Assembly: GCA_022376465.1 (NCBI GenBank)
Contig: JACDTU010000013.1
Location: 740,501-804,500 of the forward strand
DNA: 64,000 nt
Source of the DNA: Cubamyces lactineus
Taxonomy: Eukaryota > Basidiomycota > Agaricomycetes > Polyporales > Polyporaceae
Direction of reading: 5' to 3'
This document shows positions 35,363 through 45,300 of this stretch, in pieces; the stretch's first letter is position 1; every line of letters begins with the position of its first letter. The notes under the pieces are model-generated. The model worked only from the letters and a program-made list of their open reading frames with translations. It was not told where the DNA came from and did no database searches. The position numbers were made by a program, and so were the translations under genes.

Positions 35363-38300
35363 AAAGCGAACGAAGCCCGAAGAGCGCGGAGAGATGCTCC
35401 AGACGTGGACGCGGTAGCGCCTTCGTGAAGAGATCAGCCGGCATGTCTTCGGTGCGACGGTGCTCGAGAGTGATCTTGTTGTCGTCAACGGCCTCGCGGA
35501 TGAAGTGAAAACGAATGTCGATATGCTTTGTGCGGGGATGATAGGCATTGTCCTTTGCTAGGGCAATGGCAGAACGGTTGTCGCTATGGAGAAGGAGGGG
35601 GTGCTTGCGGACTTGAGGGTCCAAGACATCGGCCAGCACGTAGCGGAGCCAGATCGCCTCCTTTGCAGCGTGCGTAAGAGCGATGTACTCCGCCTCCGTG
35701 CTCGACAGGGCGACGACGTTTTGCTTCTTGGCAGACCATGAGATTGCACCGCCGTCGAGCGTGAAGACATATCCGCTGATCGAATGGCGGTGCTCCGTTG
35801 ACGATCCCCAGTCGGCGTCGGAGAAGCCCTTGAGACCGTCGCATCGATCCCCATACACAAGCCAAACCTCCCGAGTCCCCTTCAGGTAGCGTAGAACACG
35901 TTTGACGGCTTCCCAGTGTGCTCGGCCAGGATTCTGCATGAACTGTGAGAGCGCAGTGACCGCAAATGCAATGTCCGGACGTGTGCCCACTGCAGCGTAC
36001 ATGAGTGATCCGACGGCCTCACGGTAGGGGACGTTCCGCATGTCTTTGAGCTGACGGGGTGTGGACGGTGATTGGTGGCGGCCGAGTGCATTGCCAGGCT
36101 GGAGCGGGGTCGATGCAGGGTTGGCATCCTGCAGGTTGAAGCGAGCGAGGATTGTGTCAATGTACGACCGCTGTGAGATAGCGATCGTCCCGTTGGTACG
36201 GTCGCGCTGGACTTCAATGCCGAGGATCCATCGCATGGGCCCGAGGTCGGACATCTCGAAGCCCTGGCTGATATCGCTTTTGAATCCGAAGATGTAGTCG
36301 GGTGTGCCTACGATGGTGAGATTGTCCGTGGAGGCTGCAATGATGACAATCGACCTTGAGTCGGACGATCGGCGGTACCAGACTGCATGGTCTGATGCGC
36401 ATCGAGTCTGCTGCATGTCAGACATGGCAGCATTGAGTGTGTCGTACCACCCGTGACCGGCCTGCTTGAGACCGTAGATCGTCTTGTTGAGACGACAGAC
36501 GAGATGCTCTTGCCCAGGAGTGGCTGAGCCAGGGGGTTGACGCATGTAGATAACCTCGTTGAGGGTGCCATTGAGGTATGCAGACTTGACGTCCATCTGC
36601 TCGACTTCCCAGTCGTACCGTGCAGCGAGAGCGAGGAGGGTTCGGATGGAGGCGAGCTTGGTGACTGGAGCAAAAGTCTCATTGTAGTCAACACCAGGGA
36701 TTTGAGTGAATCCCTGAGCGACTAAACGAGCCTTGTACTGCTTGATCGAGCCGTCAGCATCGCGCTTGATGCGGAAGACGAACCTGCTGCCAACTACGTT
36801 GACTCCCGGAGGTGGCTCGACGAGGTCATACGTGTCATGCTGGCGGAGGTTGTCGAGTTCAACGTCGATCGCATCCTTCCATCGTGGCCAATCAGGAGAG
36901 GCCTGCGCTTCGGCTAGTGAGAGGGGCTCTTGACCCTCTTCGATGGCCATGGCGTACTCGAGTGGGAGGCCTGGAAGCGATTCCTCAGTGGTCCAGTCGT
37001 GCTCCCCTTCATCGTCGTCGTCTTCATCAGCCATGAGGAGTGCAGTTGCCATGGCTCCAAGGAGCTCATCAGCCTGTATGCCCCGAATGCGCTTGCTGCG
37101 GCGACCATCGGACGTCCCTTCACCTTGAGCGAGCCGCTGTACGTATGCGGATGGCTTCCGCGCACGCTTGCCTCGACCGAGCTCGTCTTCAAGAGGTGCT
37201 GACTCCTCTCGCACATCCTCAGTAGTTGCCTGAGGGATAAGGCTAGGAGACGTAGGCGAGGATGGCACAGAGGGTGCAGAGGGTAGTTCGGAAGGAGGAG
37301 ACGACACGGGCAGCTCGCCGTTGTCGTTCTTGCTTGACTTCGCCCCCTCGAGCTGGTCGTCGTCGGCTGTTGCGGTCGGCTCCGTATCGACAAAGCAGAC
37401 GTTGCGTTCGACTGAAACGGCTCGCTTTGATGGCCAGTAGACACGGTAGCCCTTCGCATCCGGTGCGTAGCCAACGAAACGGCCCTCCATTGCCTTGCTG
37501 TCCATCTTTGCGGAGTGCTCCTTACGGATCCAGACCTTGGTGCCAAACGTGCGGAGGTCCGAGAGGTCAGGGACCTTACCATAGCGACGTTCGTATGGGG
37601 TCTGGCCATCCAGTGCACGCGTCGCAGTCCGATTCTTCAACCAGGTCGCATGAAGCATGGCGTAGCTCCAGAGGCTCTGAGGGAGATCGGAATTGAGCAG
37701 CATCGCTCGCGCGTGCTCGGCGAGCGTGCGGTTGACACGCTCAGCTACACCATTCTGCTCGGGGGTGTCGTGTACTGAGGTGCGGTGCCTAGTACCCTTC
37801 GATCGAAGGTGCTCCTTGAACTCGGTGGAGCAGAACTCCCCACCGTTGTCTGTCTGGAGCTCCTTGATGCGACGGCCCTCCTGCGTCTCCAGCTGTGCCT
37901 CGAGGTCCTTGTACGACTTGAATGCTTGGTTCTTCTCCTTCTGGACGTAGGTCTCCGTCCAGCGTGTCGCGTTGTCAGTCCACGTCGTCGTGTACTTGTT
38001 GCCTCCCAGCGATGTCGATCCCGCCGTCCAGGTGTCGGCGTGAATGCGGTCGCCGAAGTTCTTCGCTAGTGCAGACTTGCGTTTGTTGGGGACAGGTACG
38101 CGCGTGATCTTCGCCTTGATGCACGCCTCACAGACGTCGCTCGTCGATGTGTCCGTGAGCTTGATGCCAGCGATGCGACCTTGTTCGACCATACGAAGCG
38201 AGACTTGCTGCGAGATGTGGCCGAGTCGACGGTGTAGCTCCAAGTTCGTCAGCTCGACTGTGCTTCCCTGAGCTCCAGCAGCGGCTGCTACGTCTTGGCG

Positions 38301-39740
38301 GCGGACTTGATAGAGCCCGTTCGAGAGTGGGACTCGACCAATGACGGTCCCTGTGCGGCGCTGGTATAACCGGCACTCGCCCTTTTCAAAGACGGCCGAG
38401 TATCCTGCTTCGTCTGCGCGTCTGATTGACACGAGCGCAAAGGCGATATCGGGCGCGTGCAGGACCTTCTCGAGCAGGACCGTTGTCTCGCGATCTCCGT
38501 TGGGGATCCTGACGCGCACGCTTCCTTCGCCAATGGCTGAGAAGGAGCGCCCGTCCGCCGCAGTGATCGGTCGCGGCGGTGTGAGCTCGTTGTATGCAAC
38601 AAACGAGTCGCGGTGGGGGAAAATGTGTCTTGATGCTCCGCTGTCGTAAACCTCAACGTGGTCGTGGGTTACATTGACGGCGGGGGCTGCGACACTTCCA
38701 AGGGCGATGGTGAAGGCGTGCTCAGTCGTTGAATCGACGGCCGCATTCGCAGATGTGTTGCCTGACGAGTTCCCGCTGCCCTTGCCCCTGCGTCGGCCCT
38801 TGTTGGCCTGCTGCTTGGGACCTTGGCCTTCCTTCCCGCCTCCTTTTCTCCAACAGTCCGCCTTGACGTGGCCCTTCCGCTTGCAGTTGAAGCATTCGAG
38901 TTGGCCTGAAGCTGCGAGTGCGGTATCGCTCGTGACGCCTTGAGAGATTTTGCGGCGGTCGTACTCCTCGCAGACGGCGAAAATGATGTCGTCCGGAGTG
39001 AGGGGGTTCCGAGCTAGGCGAGCGGCGGTGGAGAGGGCGGTGAGGAGAGTCCCATATGACTCAGGTAGGGACTGAAAGATGGTGGCGGAGAACTCGGCAT
39101 CGCCGTAGGGAACGCCCATGGCGGCAAGCTCCTCGCGAATGAGAAGGAGGGTGTTGAGGTGCTCACGAACGTCGGAGCCCTCCGCGCACTTGGTGTTGAG
39201 CATGCGCGTCCGGATGGAGTTTGCGTACATCTCGGATTTTCCCTCGTGTTCCTTCGCGACGGCGGTCCAAACCTCAGCGGCCCGCGTGAGGTTCTTGACC
39301 TTGAGGAGGAGCTGGTCGGTGATCGTGCTGTAGATTTGCTGGCGGGTTGTGAACTCGCGCTGCTCGTACTCGTCGACTTTCTGCTCCATGGATTCGACCT
39401 TCGCCAGGTAATCGTCATCCGACAGACTTGCGAACGCAGGCATATTGCCAGGCGTTTCAGCAGTCCCCAGCATGGCACTCGAGCCAGTCTCTACGGCCGT
39501 AGGGCCGGAGACATGACTGATGCTCTGTGCCGGTTCGGTGGTGACCGTGGGAGGGCGAGGCCAAGGAGGAGGGGAAGGGGGAAGACGAGCCGTACCCAGT
39601 AGATGCCGCATCAGACCGCGGGCGCCCAGAACCGTAAACAGACGCTCCTTGTACGTGATCCAGTTGGATCCATCAGAAGCGAGCTTGGGTACGTTGTAGA
39701 GGTTCGAGGCGGAGCCGGTGGTGGTGGTGGTGAGCGACAT
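35361..39740 (-). CDS. Copia Gag-Pol polyprotein
   Basis: About 1459 aa from MSLTTTTTG; an in-frame ATG at 39776 lies inside the LTR and overlaps the PBS, so it is less likely. Order: Gag (KLASDGSNWITYKERL), zinc knuckle CFNCKRKGHVKADCWRK, protease VYDSGASRHI, integrase HHCC (HRRLGH..CEACIKAK) and DDE core (HADTWT, LQTDNGGEF, EQNGVAERVNRT), RT (YKARLVAQGFTQ, MDVKSAYLNG, NKTIYGLKQ), RNase H (GFSDADWGSS, SSTEAEYIAL, HSDNRSAIALAKD). The frame is intact. The RT catalytic box reads STDN instead of the usual xxDD: the second Asp is Asn, which may impair polymerisation. Confidence 0.95.
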   Translation of the reverse strand: MSLTTTTTGSASNLYNVPKLASDGSNWITYKERLFTVLGARGLMRHLLGTARLPPSPPPWPRPPTVTTEPAQSISHVSGPTAVETGSSAMLGTAETPGNMPAFASLSDDDYLAKVESMEQKVDEYEQREFTTRQQIYSTITDQLLLKVKNLTRAAEVWTAVAKEHEGKSEMYANSIRTRMLNTKCAEGSDVREHLNTLLLIREELAAMGVPYGDAEFSATIFQSLPESYGTLLTALSTAARLARNPLTPDDIIFAVCEEYDRRKISQGVTSDTALAASGQLECFNCKRKGHVKADCWRKGGGKEGQGPKQQANKGRRRGKGSGNSSGNTSANAAVDSTTEHAFTIALGSVAAPAVNVTHDHVEVYDSGASRHIFPHRDSFVAYNELTPPRPITAADGRSFSAIGEGSVRVRIPNGDRETTVLLEKVLHAPDIAFALVSIRRADEAGYSAVFEKGECRLYQRRTGTVIGRVPLSNGLYQVRRQDVAAAAGAQGSTVELTNLELHRRLGHISQQVSLRMVEQGRIAGIKLTDTSTSDVCEACIKAKITRVPVPNKRKSALAKNFGDRIHADTWTAGSTSLGGNKYTTTWTDNATRWTETYVQKEKNQAFKSYKDLEAQLETQEGRRIKELQTDNGGEFCSTEFKEHLRSKGTRHRTSVHDTPEQNGVAERVNRTLAEHARAMLLNSDLPQSLWSYAMLHATWLKNRTATRALDGQTPYERRYGKVPDLSDLRTFGTKVWIRKEHSAKMDSKAMEGRFVGYAPDAKGYRVYWPSKRAVSVERNVCFVDTEPTATADDDQLEGAKSSKNDNGELPVSSPPSELPSAPSVPSSPTSPSLIPQATTEDVREESAPLEDELGRGKRARKPSAYVQRLAQGEGTSDGRRSKRIRGIQADELLGAMATALLMADEDDDDEGEHDWTTEESLPGLPLEYAMAIEEGQEPLSLAEAQASPDWPRWKDAIDVELDNLRQHDTYDLVEPPPGVNVVGSRFVFRIKRDADGSIKQYKARLVAQGFTQIPGVDYNETFAPVTKLASIRTLLALAARYDWEVEQMDVKSAYLNGTLNEVIYMRQPPGSATPGQEHLVCRLNKTIYGLKQAGHGWYDTLNAAMSDMQQTRCASDHAVWYRRSSDSRSIVIIAASTDNLTIVGTPDYIFGFKSDISQGFEMSDLGPMRWILGIEVQRDRTNGTIAISQRSYIDTILARFNLQDANPASTPLQPGNALGRHQSPSTPRQLKDMRNVPYREAVGSLMYAAVGTRPDIAFAVTALSQFMQNPGRAHWEAVKRVLRYLKGTREVWLVYGDRCDGLKGFSDADWGSSTEHRHSISGYVFTLDGGAISWSAKKQNVVALSSTEAEYIALTHAAKEAIWLRYVLADVLDPQVRKHPLLLHSDNRSAIALAKDNAYHPRTKHIDIRFHFIREAVDDNKITLEHRRTEDMPADLFTKALPRPRLEHLSALFGLRSL

Positions 39741-39744
39741 CGAC

Positions 39745-39759
39745 GCAGGGCTCATAACC
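39745..39759 (-). other. Primer-binding site: initiator tRNA-Met anticodon arm
   Basis: Directly inside the 5' LTR. The plus strand reads GCAGGGCTCATAACC, which as I recall is identical to the anticodon arm of yeast initiator tRNA-Met (CAU anticodon inside). The element RNA would be complementary to it. Priming from an internal tRNA site means a cleaved half-tRNA primer, as known for Drosophila copia. Confidence 0.8.
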
Positions 39760-40150
39760 TGCGAGGTTACGAGCATGAGCGGGGCGCGGGGGTTCTAAAC
39801 AAAAAGTGCTCAGCGTTCGGAAGAGCGAACGATGTATTAGTTAGTTACCTAAACAAAAAGTGCTACACTAATGTCAGATAAGCAATGAATGAAAAGAACG
39901 TATGGGCCTCACCTCAGCGTTCGGAAGAGCGAACGATGAGGGAGGCGTCGATGGAACGCAAAAGGGATATGGGCGGGCGCGCCATTGATGGCGCGCACGC
40001 GAGAAGTCTCGATATGGACATCGTCGGTGGCTGAGGTCGATGGCGCGCGCTATCGTGGCGGAGGCGCTTTGACCTCGTACGGAGTGGGATACAAAACTAA
40101 ACGAAAGAATATCTATAAAAGAACGAGTCGGTGAGTACCGTATAACAACA
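39760..40150 (-). repeat. 5' LTR of the copia element
   Basis: 391 bp, identical to the other LTR except T at 39776. That base makes an ATG on the minus strand 17 nt from the LTR end, in frame with Gag-Pol; the other LTR has GTG there. A plus-strand TATAAAA at 40114-40120 points outward toward the protease pseudogene. Confidence 0.97.
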
Positions 40151-40159
40151 TACCCGTGC

Positions 40160-41973
40160 CATTCCCTAACATTGGGAGCGCGTTCACGAAACGACTTGAG
40201 AGGCGCGGGACATTGCTCGAGACTCGACCACGGGGTTGAACACCGTTGGGAGTAGCAGCAGGCGGCAAGCGGACGTGGAGGGGGGAGGATGAGAAGATAT
40301 CGTAGTCTCTGACCCGTCCCGCCTCACCAAATACTACCCTGCGGCGTACAAGGAGTTCTATGGCTTGCCTAGCAACCCTCCATGTGTCTACAAGTCGGGC
40401 CCAGCCTGGAGCGAACGCACGGGCCCGGAATCGTATCGTGTTATTCGTGAAGCCCGCCCTGTCTACGACCACCCCATCGCCGACCAATGGCACGCTATCG
40501 GAACGAGCATCTACGAGTCCCTCGACTGCCAGGCTGTCATGTGGACTTCGATTGACCCCGTCGCTTTTGCGGAAGAGGGGGCGGTGAAGCCGTTCTGTCC
40601 TCTCCTTGTGTGGACCGGGGTCTATCCCGCGTCTCTCTCCTACGACGCCGCCATGGCTGCCGCTGTGGCCACCAAGAAGATACTCACGCAGGCTGGCTTC
40701 CCCGAGATCGAAGTCGCCTTCCGTGAGTCGGTCGTCACCCGCTCTGTCGCTCCGGGTCCCAAGTTGCTCCCCTTCAACCCCCTTCGCGACCCCGTCCCCG
40801 AACTCCTCAAGCCCTTCACGCCCACGCTCGGCCTCTCCGCTGAAGACGCCGTGCTGTGAGGGCACAGGCGCCCTATACCTCCGCGTCAGCAGCGCCAACA
40901 AGCGCATCGTCCTCCTCACCGCCGCCCACGTCGCTCGTCCTCCTCCCGCGTTCGCCAACACGAGCGTATCGCGTACTAAGCACATCAGTCAGGCTGCTGA
41001 GGAGATCATCGCGCACGGAGATAATGGCTATAGCAAAGCTATCACGAGTATGCTGAGTGCGATCGGCGATCTCGCTAGCTCGATCGACATCTGGAACGAC
41101 AATGTTGCTAGGTTGCCCAAGCCCGCCGAGGGCGAGGAGGAGGATGAGGAGACGGCCGAAAAGCGCCAGGAGTACCTGGACCTGGTGGACAAGGCGAAGA
41201 AGAAGATCGAGAAGATAAACAAACTTCACAGCAGCGTCACCCGGTTTAGGACGACCCCAGCACAGCGCACCATCGGTTTCGTCCTCCACGCCGAACCCAT
41301 CGCCGTCAGCGACGGACCCCACAAGTTCACCCGCGACTGGGCGCTGGTCGAACTCTACGAGGAGAAGATCGAATGGGACTCGTTCATGGGCAACAAAGTC
41401 TATATTGGTACGTTTTCCATCGCTAGCCACAGTATCGTCCCGCGGTTTTAACTGACCATTATATCTATGCCTGCAGGCGGGAACCTCTCGTCGTCCGACT
41501 TCCGCACCATCATGTTCCCCAGACATGAGGATCAGGCCGGCTACAAATACCCGTGCGACGGTCTCCTCCAGGCCCATGGCGTCGTGAAGGACAAGGAGAT
41601 CCGCTCGCCCCAGCAGCTCGACGCTAACGGCTACAAGTGCCTCCACGTGGTGAAGAACGGCCTGACCACGGGCACCACCGTAGGTCGCGTCAACGGACTG
41701 GACTCGTTCACTCGCGTCTACACCGAATACGGCATCAAGGAGACGTCCATCGAGGTAGCCGTCCTGCCTTGCGACAGGAAGAGGGGCGCCTTCTCTGCCC
41801 CCGGAGATTCTGGCGCCATCATCCTCGAGAGGGGCGTCGGCATCGTCGGCATGCTCACCGGCGGTGGCGGCGCGACTGAAGAAACCGACACCACCTACGT
41901 GACCCCGTACTGGTGGCTTGACGAGCAGATTAAGGTCCTTCCCGGCTGCTACCTCTACGACGTCGTCCAGTAG
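40160..41973 (+). pseudogene. Trypsin-like serine protease, disrupted
   Basis: Main coding blocks are 40292-41407 and 41477-41973, joined by a GT..AG intron giving IGGNLSSSDF. The protease triad is visible: TAAHV (His), TRDWALVEL (Asp) and APGDSGAII (Ser). Defects: after SAEDAVL the frame meets TGA (40857) and continues one base out as EGTGALYLRV, i.e. a 1-base loss at about 40857. The 5' part (PNIGSAFTKRLERRG, from about 40163) ends at a stop and lies in a different frame from the rest, and no ATG precedes it. The copia target site is at 40151, directly at this truncated 5' end. The family is common in basidiomycetes as I recall it; function unknown. Confidence 0.78.
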
Positions 41974-42349
41974 ATGATGAGCTCGTCGCGCAACGGGCTC
42001 CTCAATGCACTCCTCAACGAGCTCTTCCATGGACATTTCCCCTTTTCTGTCGTCTCGTCTGTCTCGTCTCATCTCCACTCCAGGTTCGCTTCCCCCCCTT
42101 CCGTCCTATTCCGTCCCGCTCGTCTATCTATTGTCAGCTCGTATCGATGCTGACGCGGTAGATTGCGGTCTAGGTTCGTCTTGTTCTTTCTCTATTACCT
42201 CCGCATCTATCGTCAACGGAATGCTACACTTCTACGGATACACTGATGCTGACCTAACGAAACAATTCCCATAACGATACAGAGCTAAATCCAGTCATTG
42301 CCCATCGGTCCCCTAATTATTCATGCCAGTCCCGCCGCTGCCGCTGCTA
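41974..42349. other. Convergent intergenic region
   Basis: About 0.4 kb between the protease pseudogene and the Dicer stop; repeats of tcgtctgtctcgtc type at 42047-42075. No gene seen. Confidence 0.4.
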
Positions 42350-45300
42350 CTATACATCCAGCTGCATCAACTTCTCGACTTCAAGCTCATCGACCGTATC
42401 GTTCGTATCCAGAGGTATACTGACTTCGTCGTCCTCGCTCTCGGTTTGTTCCTGGTCTGCATCTGCACCTTCCTTGGCGATATTCGATCCGAGGTCCTCT
42501 GTTTCTTCAAGTAGAATCTGGGCTAGTATTGCGAAGCCCTCCTTGGTCTCGTCGTCGAGCTCCTCCTTGGCCACTTCCAGAGGCACTTCAACAGGCTCGT
42601 CCGCCTTTGCCACTTCCATGCCACAGACGCAGATCCGTGAGAGGTGGTGAGGGGACGCCGGATCGTCAAGCACCCTCCGTGCTTCCTCGGCAGCCAAGCC
42701 CTTCGCCATGGACAGATTGGGGGCAGCGACCGGCCCCGCGACAGTCGTATCGTGCACGAGGACCGACATGCTATCGTACCGCCGCAGCTCCGGCCGGCTC
42801 TGGGATTTTCTGCAACAATTGGGTCAGAGGGGCTGTAGACGTGGGAGGGGGCTTGCTACTCACGCGAAACGAACGCATCTGCATCCTGACTGTGCTACCC
42901 AGACCATCAGCTGGGACACTGGGTCCCTGGGCATGTCTGGATGGAGCAGGGCAAGGAAATCTTCCATGACGATCTCGACGATAGCCGCCGCCTTGTCGTA
43001 GTTATACTCGCAGTCGACGAGGAGCGCGCCCATGACGCTCTCGAAGACGTCGCTCAGCGCCTTTGGCGGATCCTGCTTCCATCCATGGTGGATGATCTCT
43101 TCGTCAGAGATCTCCTCTAGGATGGGGACATATCGAGCGATCGCGATGCTGAGCTCGACGTTGTTGATGAGCAGATACTGGTGAAGGCGGAGACGTTTCA
43201 CCGCGAGAACGGCTAGTGCAGGTGCGCAGACGGTACGGGAACGGGCCCAAGAGAGCTGGCCTGATGTCGCCTCGGGGAACTTCTTGTATAGGTAGTCCGT
43301 AACGACCAAGTCGATGAGTGCTAAGAGATGCGGACGTCAGTTTCGTGATACGGAGAATTTTGATCGGGATGCGTATGGTAGCTTACCGTCGCCCAGGAAC
43401 TCAAGCCGCTGGTAGGAGGTAGAATCCGTGGACGAGAAGGACGGGTGCGTGACCGCTTCCAACAAGAGCTGTCCATTGGCAAAGTCGTAACCCAACGTCT
43501 CCTGCAGTTGCGCAAACAATGGCGCGGGGGGCGTTTTGGGAACATGAGGCCGATAACGAAGGTTCCAAGGACTCGGGCCTCCGATTGCGATGCCCAGCGC
43601 ATCGCCCGCCCGCAACGCCATGTCGATACCTCCCGTCACGTAACTTGCGCCTAGAATTGCCTCCATACAGTCCTGCATGCTCTTCCGCGGAAACTGCCTA
43701 GCCGTGCGTCGACGCGCCCGTAACGCGTACAGGTCATCCTCGTCGGACGTGATGTACCTCCACATACGAATGCTCTGGTTCTCGCTGCTGAGGTGGCGCT
43801 CGAGGCATCGCTCGACAGCACGGGCGAGTAGCGTCCTGTTCGAGACCGAGACTCGCTTCATGCTGTCGAGCTGGCCCTCGTGCCGATGTGGGAATTTGTT
43901 GAAGAGGTGGACCACGGCCGCGAGCTTCAGGACGGCGTCGCCGAGCGTCTCCAGGCGCTGGTTGTTGAAAGAGGTGCTCGCGCTCGGGAGCGTCAGCGCT
44001 TGGACGAGGGCGTCGTCGGCGATGGGAGGTAACTTGAGTGCGATACGGGCCTCGCGTGCGCGCCAGACGTCCGTAGCACGATGACATAGCTCGGGAAGGA
44101 TGAAGAACGTCCGGTAGATGTGCTCAGGCATCATAGCCCATCTGCAGAACTCGAGGGGGAAGATTACGGTGGTCATGGTCTTGGTTCTGGAGGGGCGATC
44201 TGTGTTGTCTAACGAATAGGAGCAAGAGACGTTGCGGTCGAGCACGATGCCCTCCACACACGGGCCATCGGAGGAAATCGCAGGCGTATACCCCTTCCTG
44301 GTGTACTTGTATAGCCAGTAGTCTCGGTACGTCGGGAACGCCTCCTCTCTGGACCCCGGCGGCGGTTGCGAAGACGGTGAGATGTCGGGACGGAGCCTAT
44401 GGAGGATCATCGGGTGCCCGGCCTCCTTGTTGTTCATGTATAGGAGGTGTCCGTAGTGCTCCTTCCCGACCCCATCCCAGTTATAAGAACCGAAGGGATG
44501 GAGGATCGCCTGCTCGATCGCGGCGAAGTCGACCGTATAGTCACGCGTGATAGGGACCAGGTAACACGTCAGCGGAAGAGTGATTCCTCTGCCAGTGATG
44601 CACCACCATAGGCCCATCCGCGTGTAGTCCTCCATCGCGCGGCGCTGGCTCCACGCGTCCAGGGGATGGAGAACGAGTTCGCGAGGCTCGTCCATCGAGA
44701 TGTAAAAGCCACTCGCGACCAAGTCGACGGGAAGAAGGGGCGTACCAGTGACGAGGCCGGCAGAAGGACGTCCGTCAAGATGCACCACATGAAGCCAAAG
44801 TGTCCGGCCGAGGGCCCACGGGTCGCGAACGCGAACCTCCATGACGTCGGGGATCTTGCTGACATCCCCGATAGGGACGCCATCAGGATCCTCTTTCTCC
44901 CTGCCGCGAGAGCTCTTCGCGGGTAACAGGTAGTCGTCAAAGACGTTCAGCGAATGCAACTTCTTGACAGCCAGGAAGGCCGCGGCACGTTTCGCTTCCT
45001 TCTTTGAGCGTCGAGGCGGGCCCTCGTACACAAGAAGATCGGCGGGGAGAGGTAGGCTAGAAGGTAGGTGGACAGTGGCGTTGAAGTCGCCCGTATACTT
45101 AGGTACGTGCATCGGGGTGAACTTGTCCCGGGGGATGAGGGAGCAGAGATTGTTGAGGAGTCCTATGGCACTGGTGTACGATAGGATAGCGCCGGTAGTC
45201 GGGACGACGAATCGCTCGCGCTCAGCAAGATCGGCGGGGTCGTCCTGCATGTCGTCTTCGTCTTCATCCGGCGTTGACAGCGCAAGGTCTCGTTCCTGGT

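Larger units (their letters stand above)
34963..40150 (-). mobile_element. Complete Ty1/copia LTR retrotransposon
   Basis: 5,188 bp. LTRs at 34963-35353 and 39760-40150 are both 391 bp, TG..CA ended, and differ at one base (34979 C against 39776 T). The 5-bp target duplication TACCC flanks both sides (34958-34962, 40151-40155). One long minus-strand frame encodes Gag-PR-IN-RT-RNaseH in copia order. A PBS and PPT sit at the expected places. The near-identical LTRs imply a recent insertion. Confidence 0.97.

Noticed and set aside
40873..42078. 401-aa minus-strand open frame and the 290-aa one at 40113-40985
   Set aside because: They lie antisense to the protease pseudogene, which carries clear His/Asp/Ser motifs; they have no domain and arise from GC-rich codon use.
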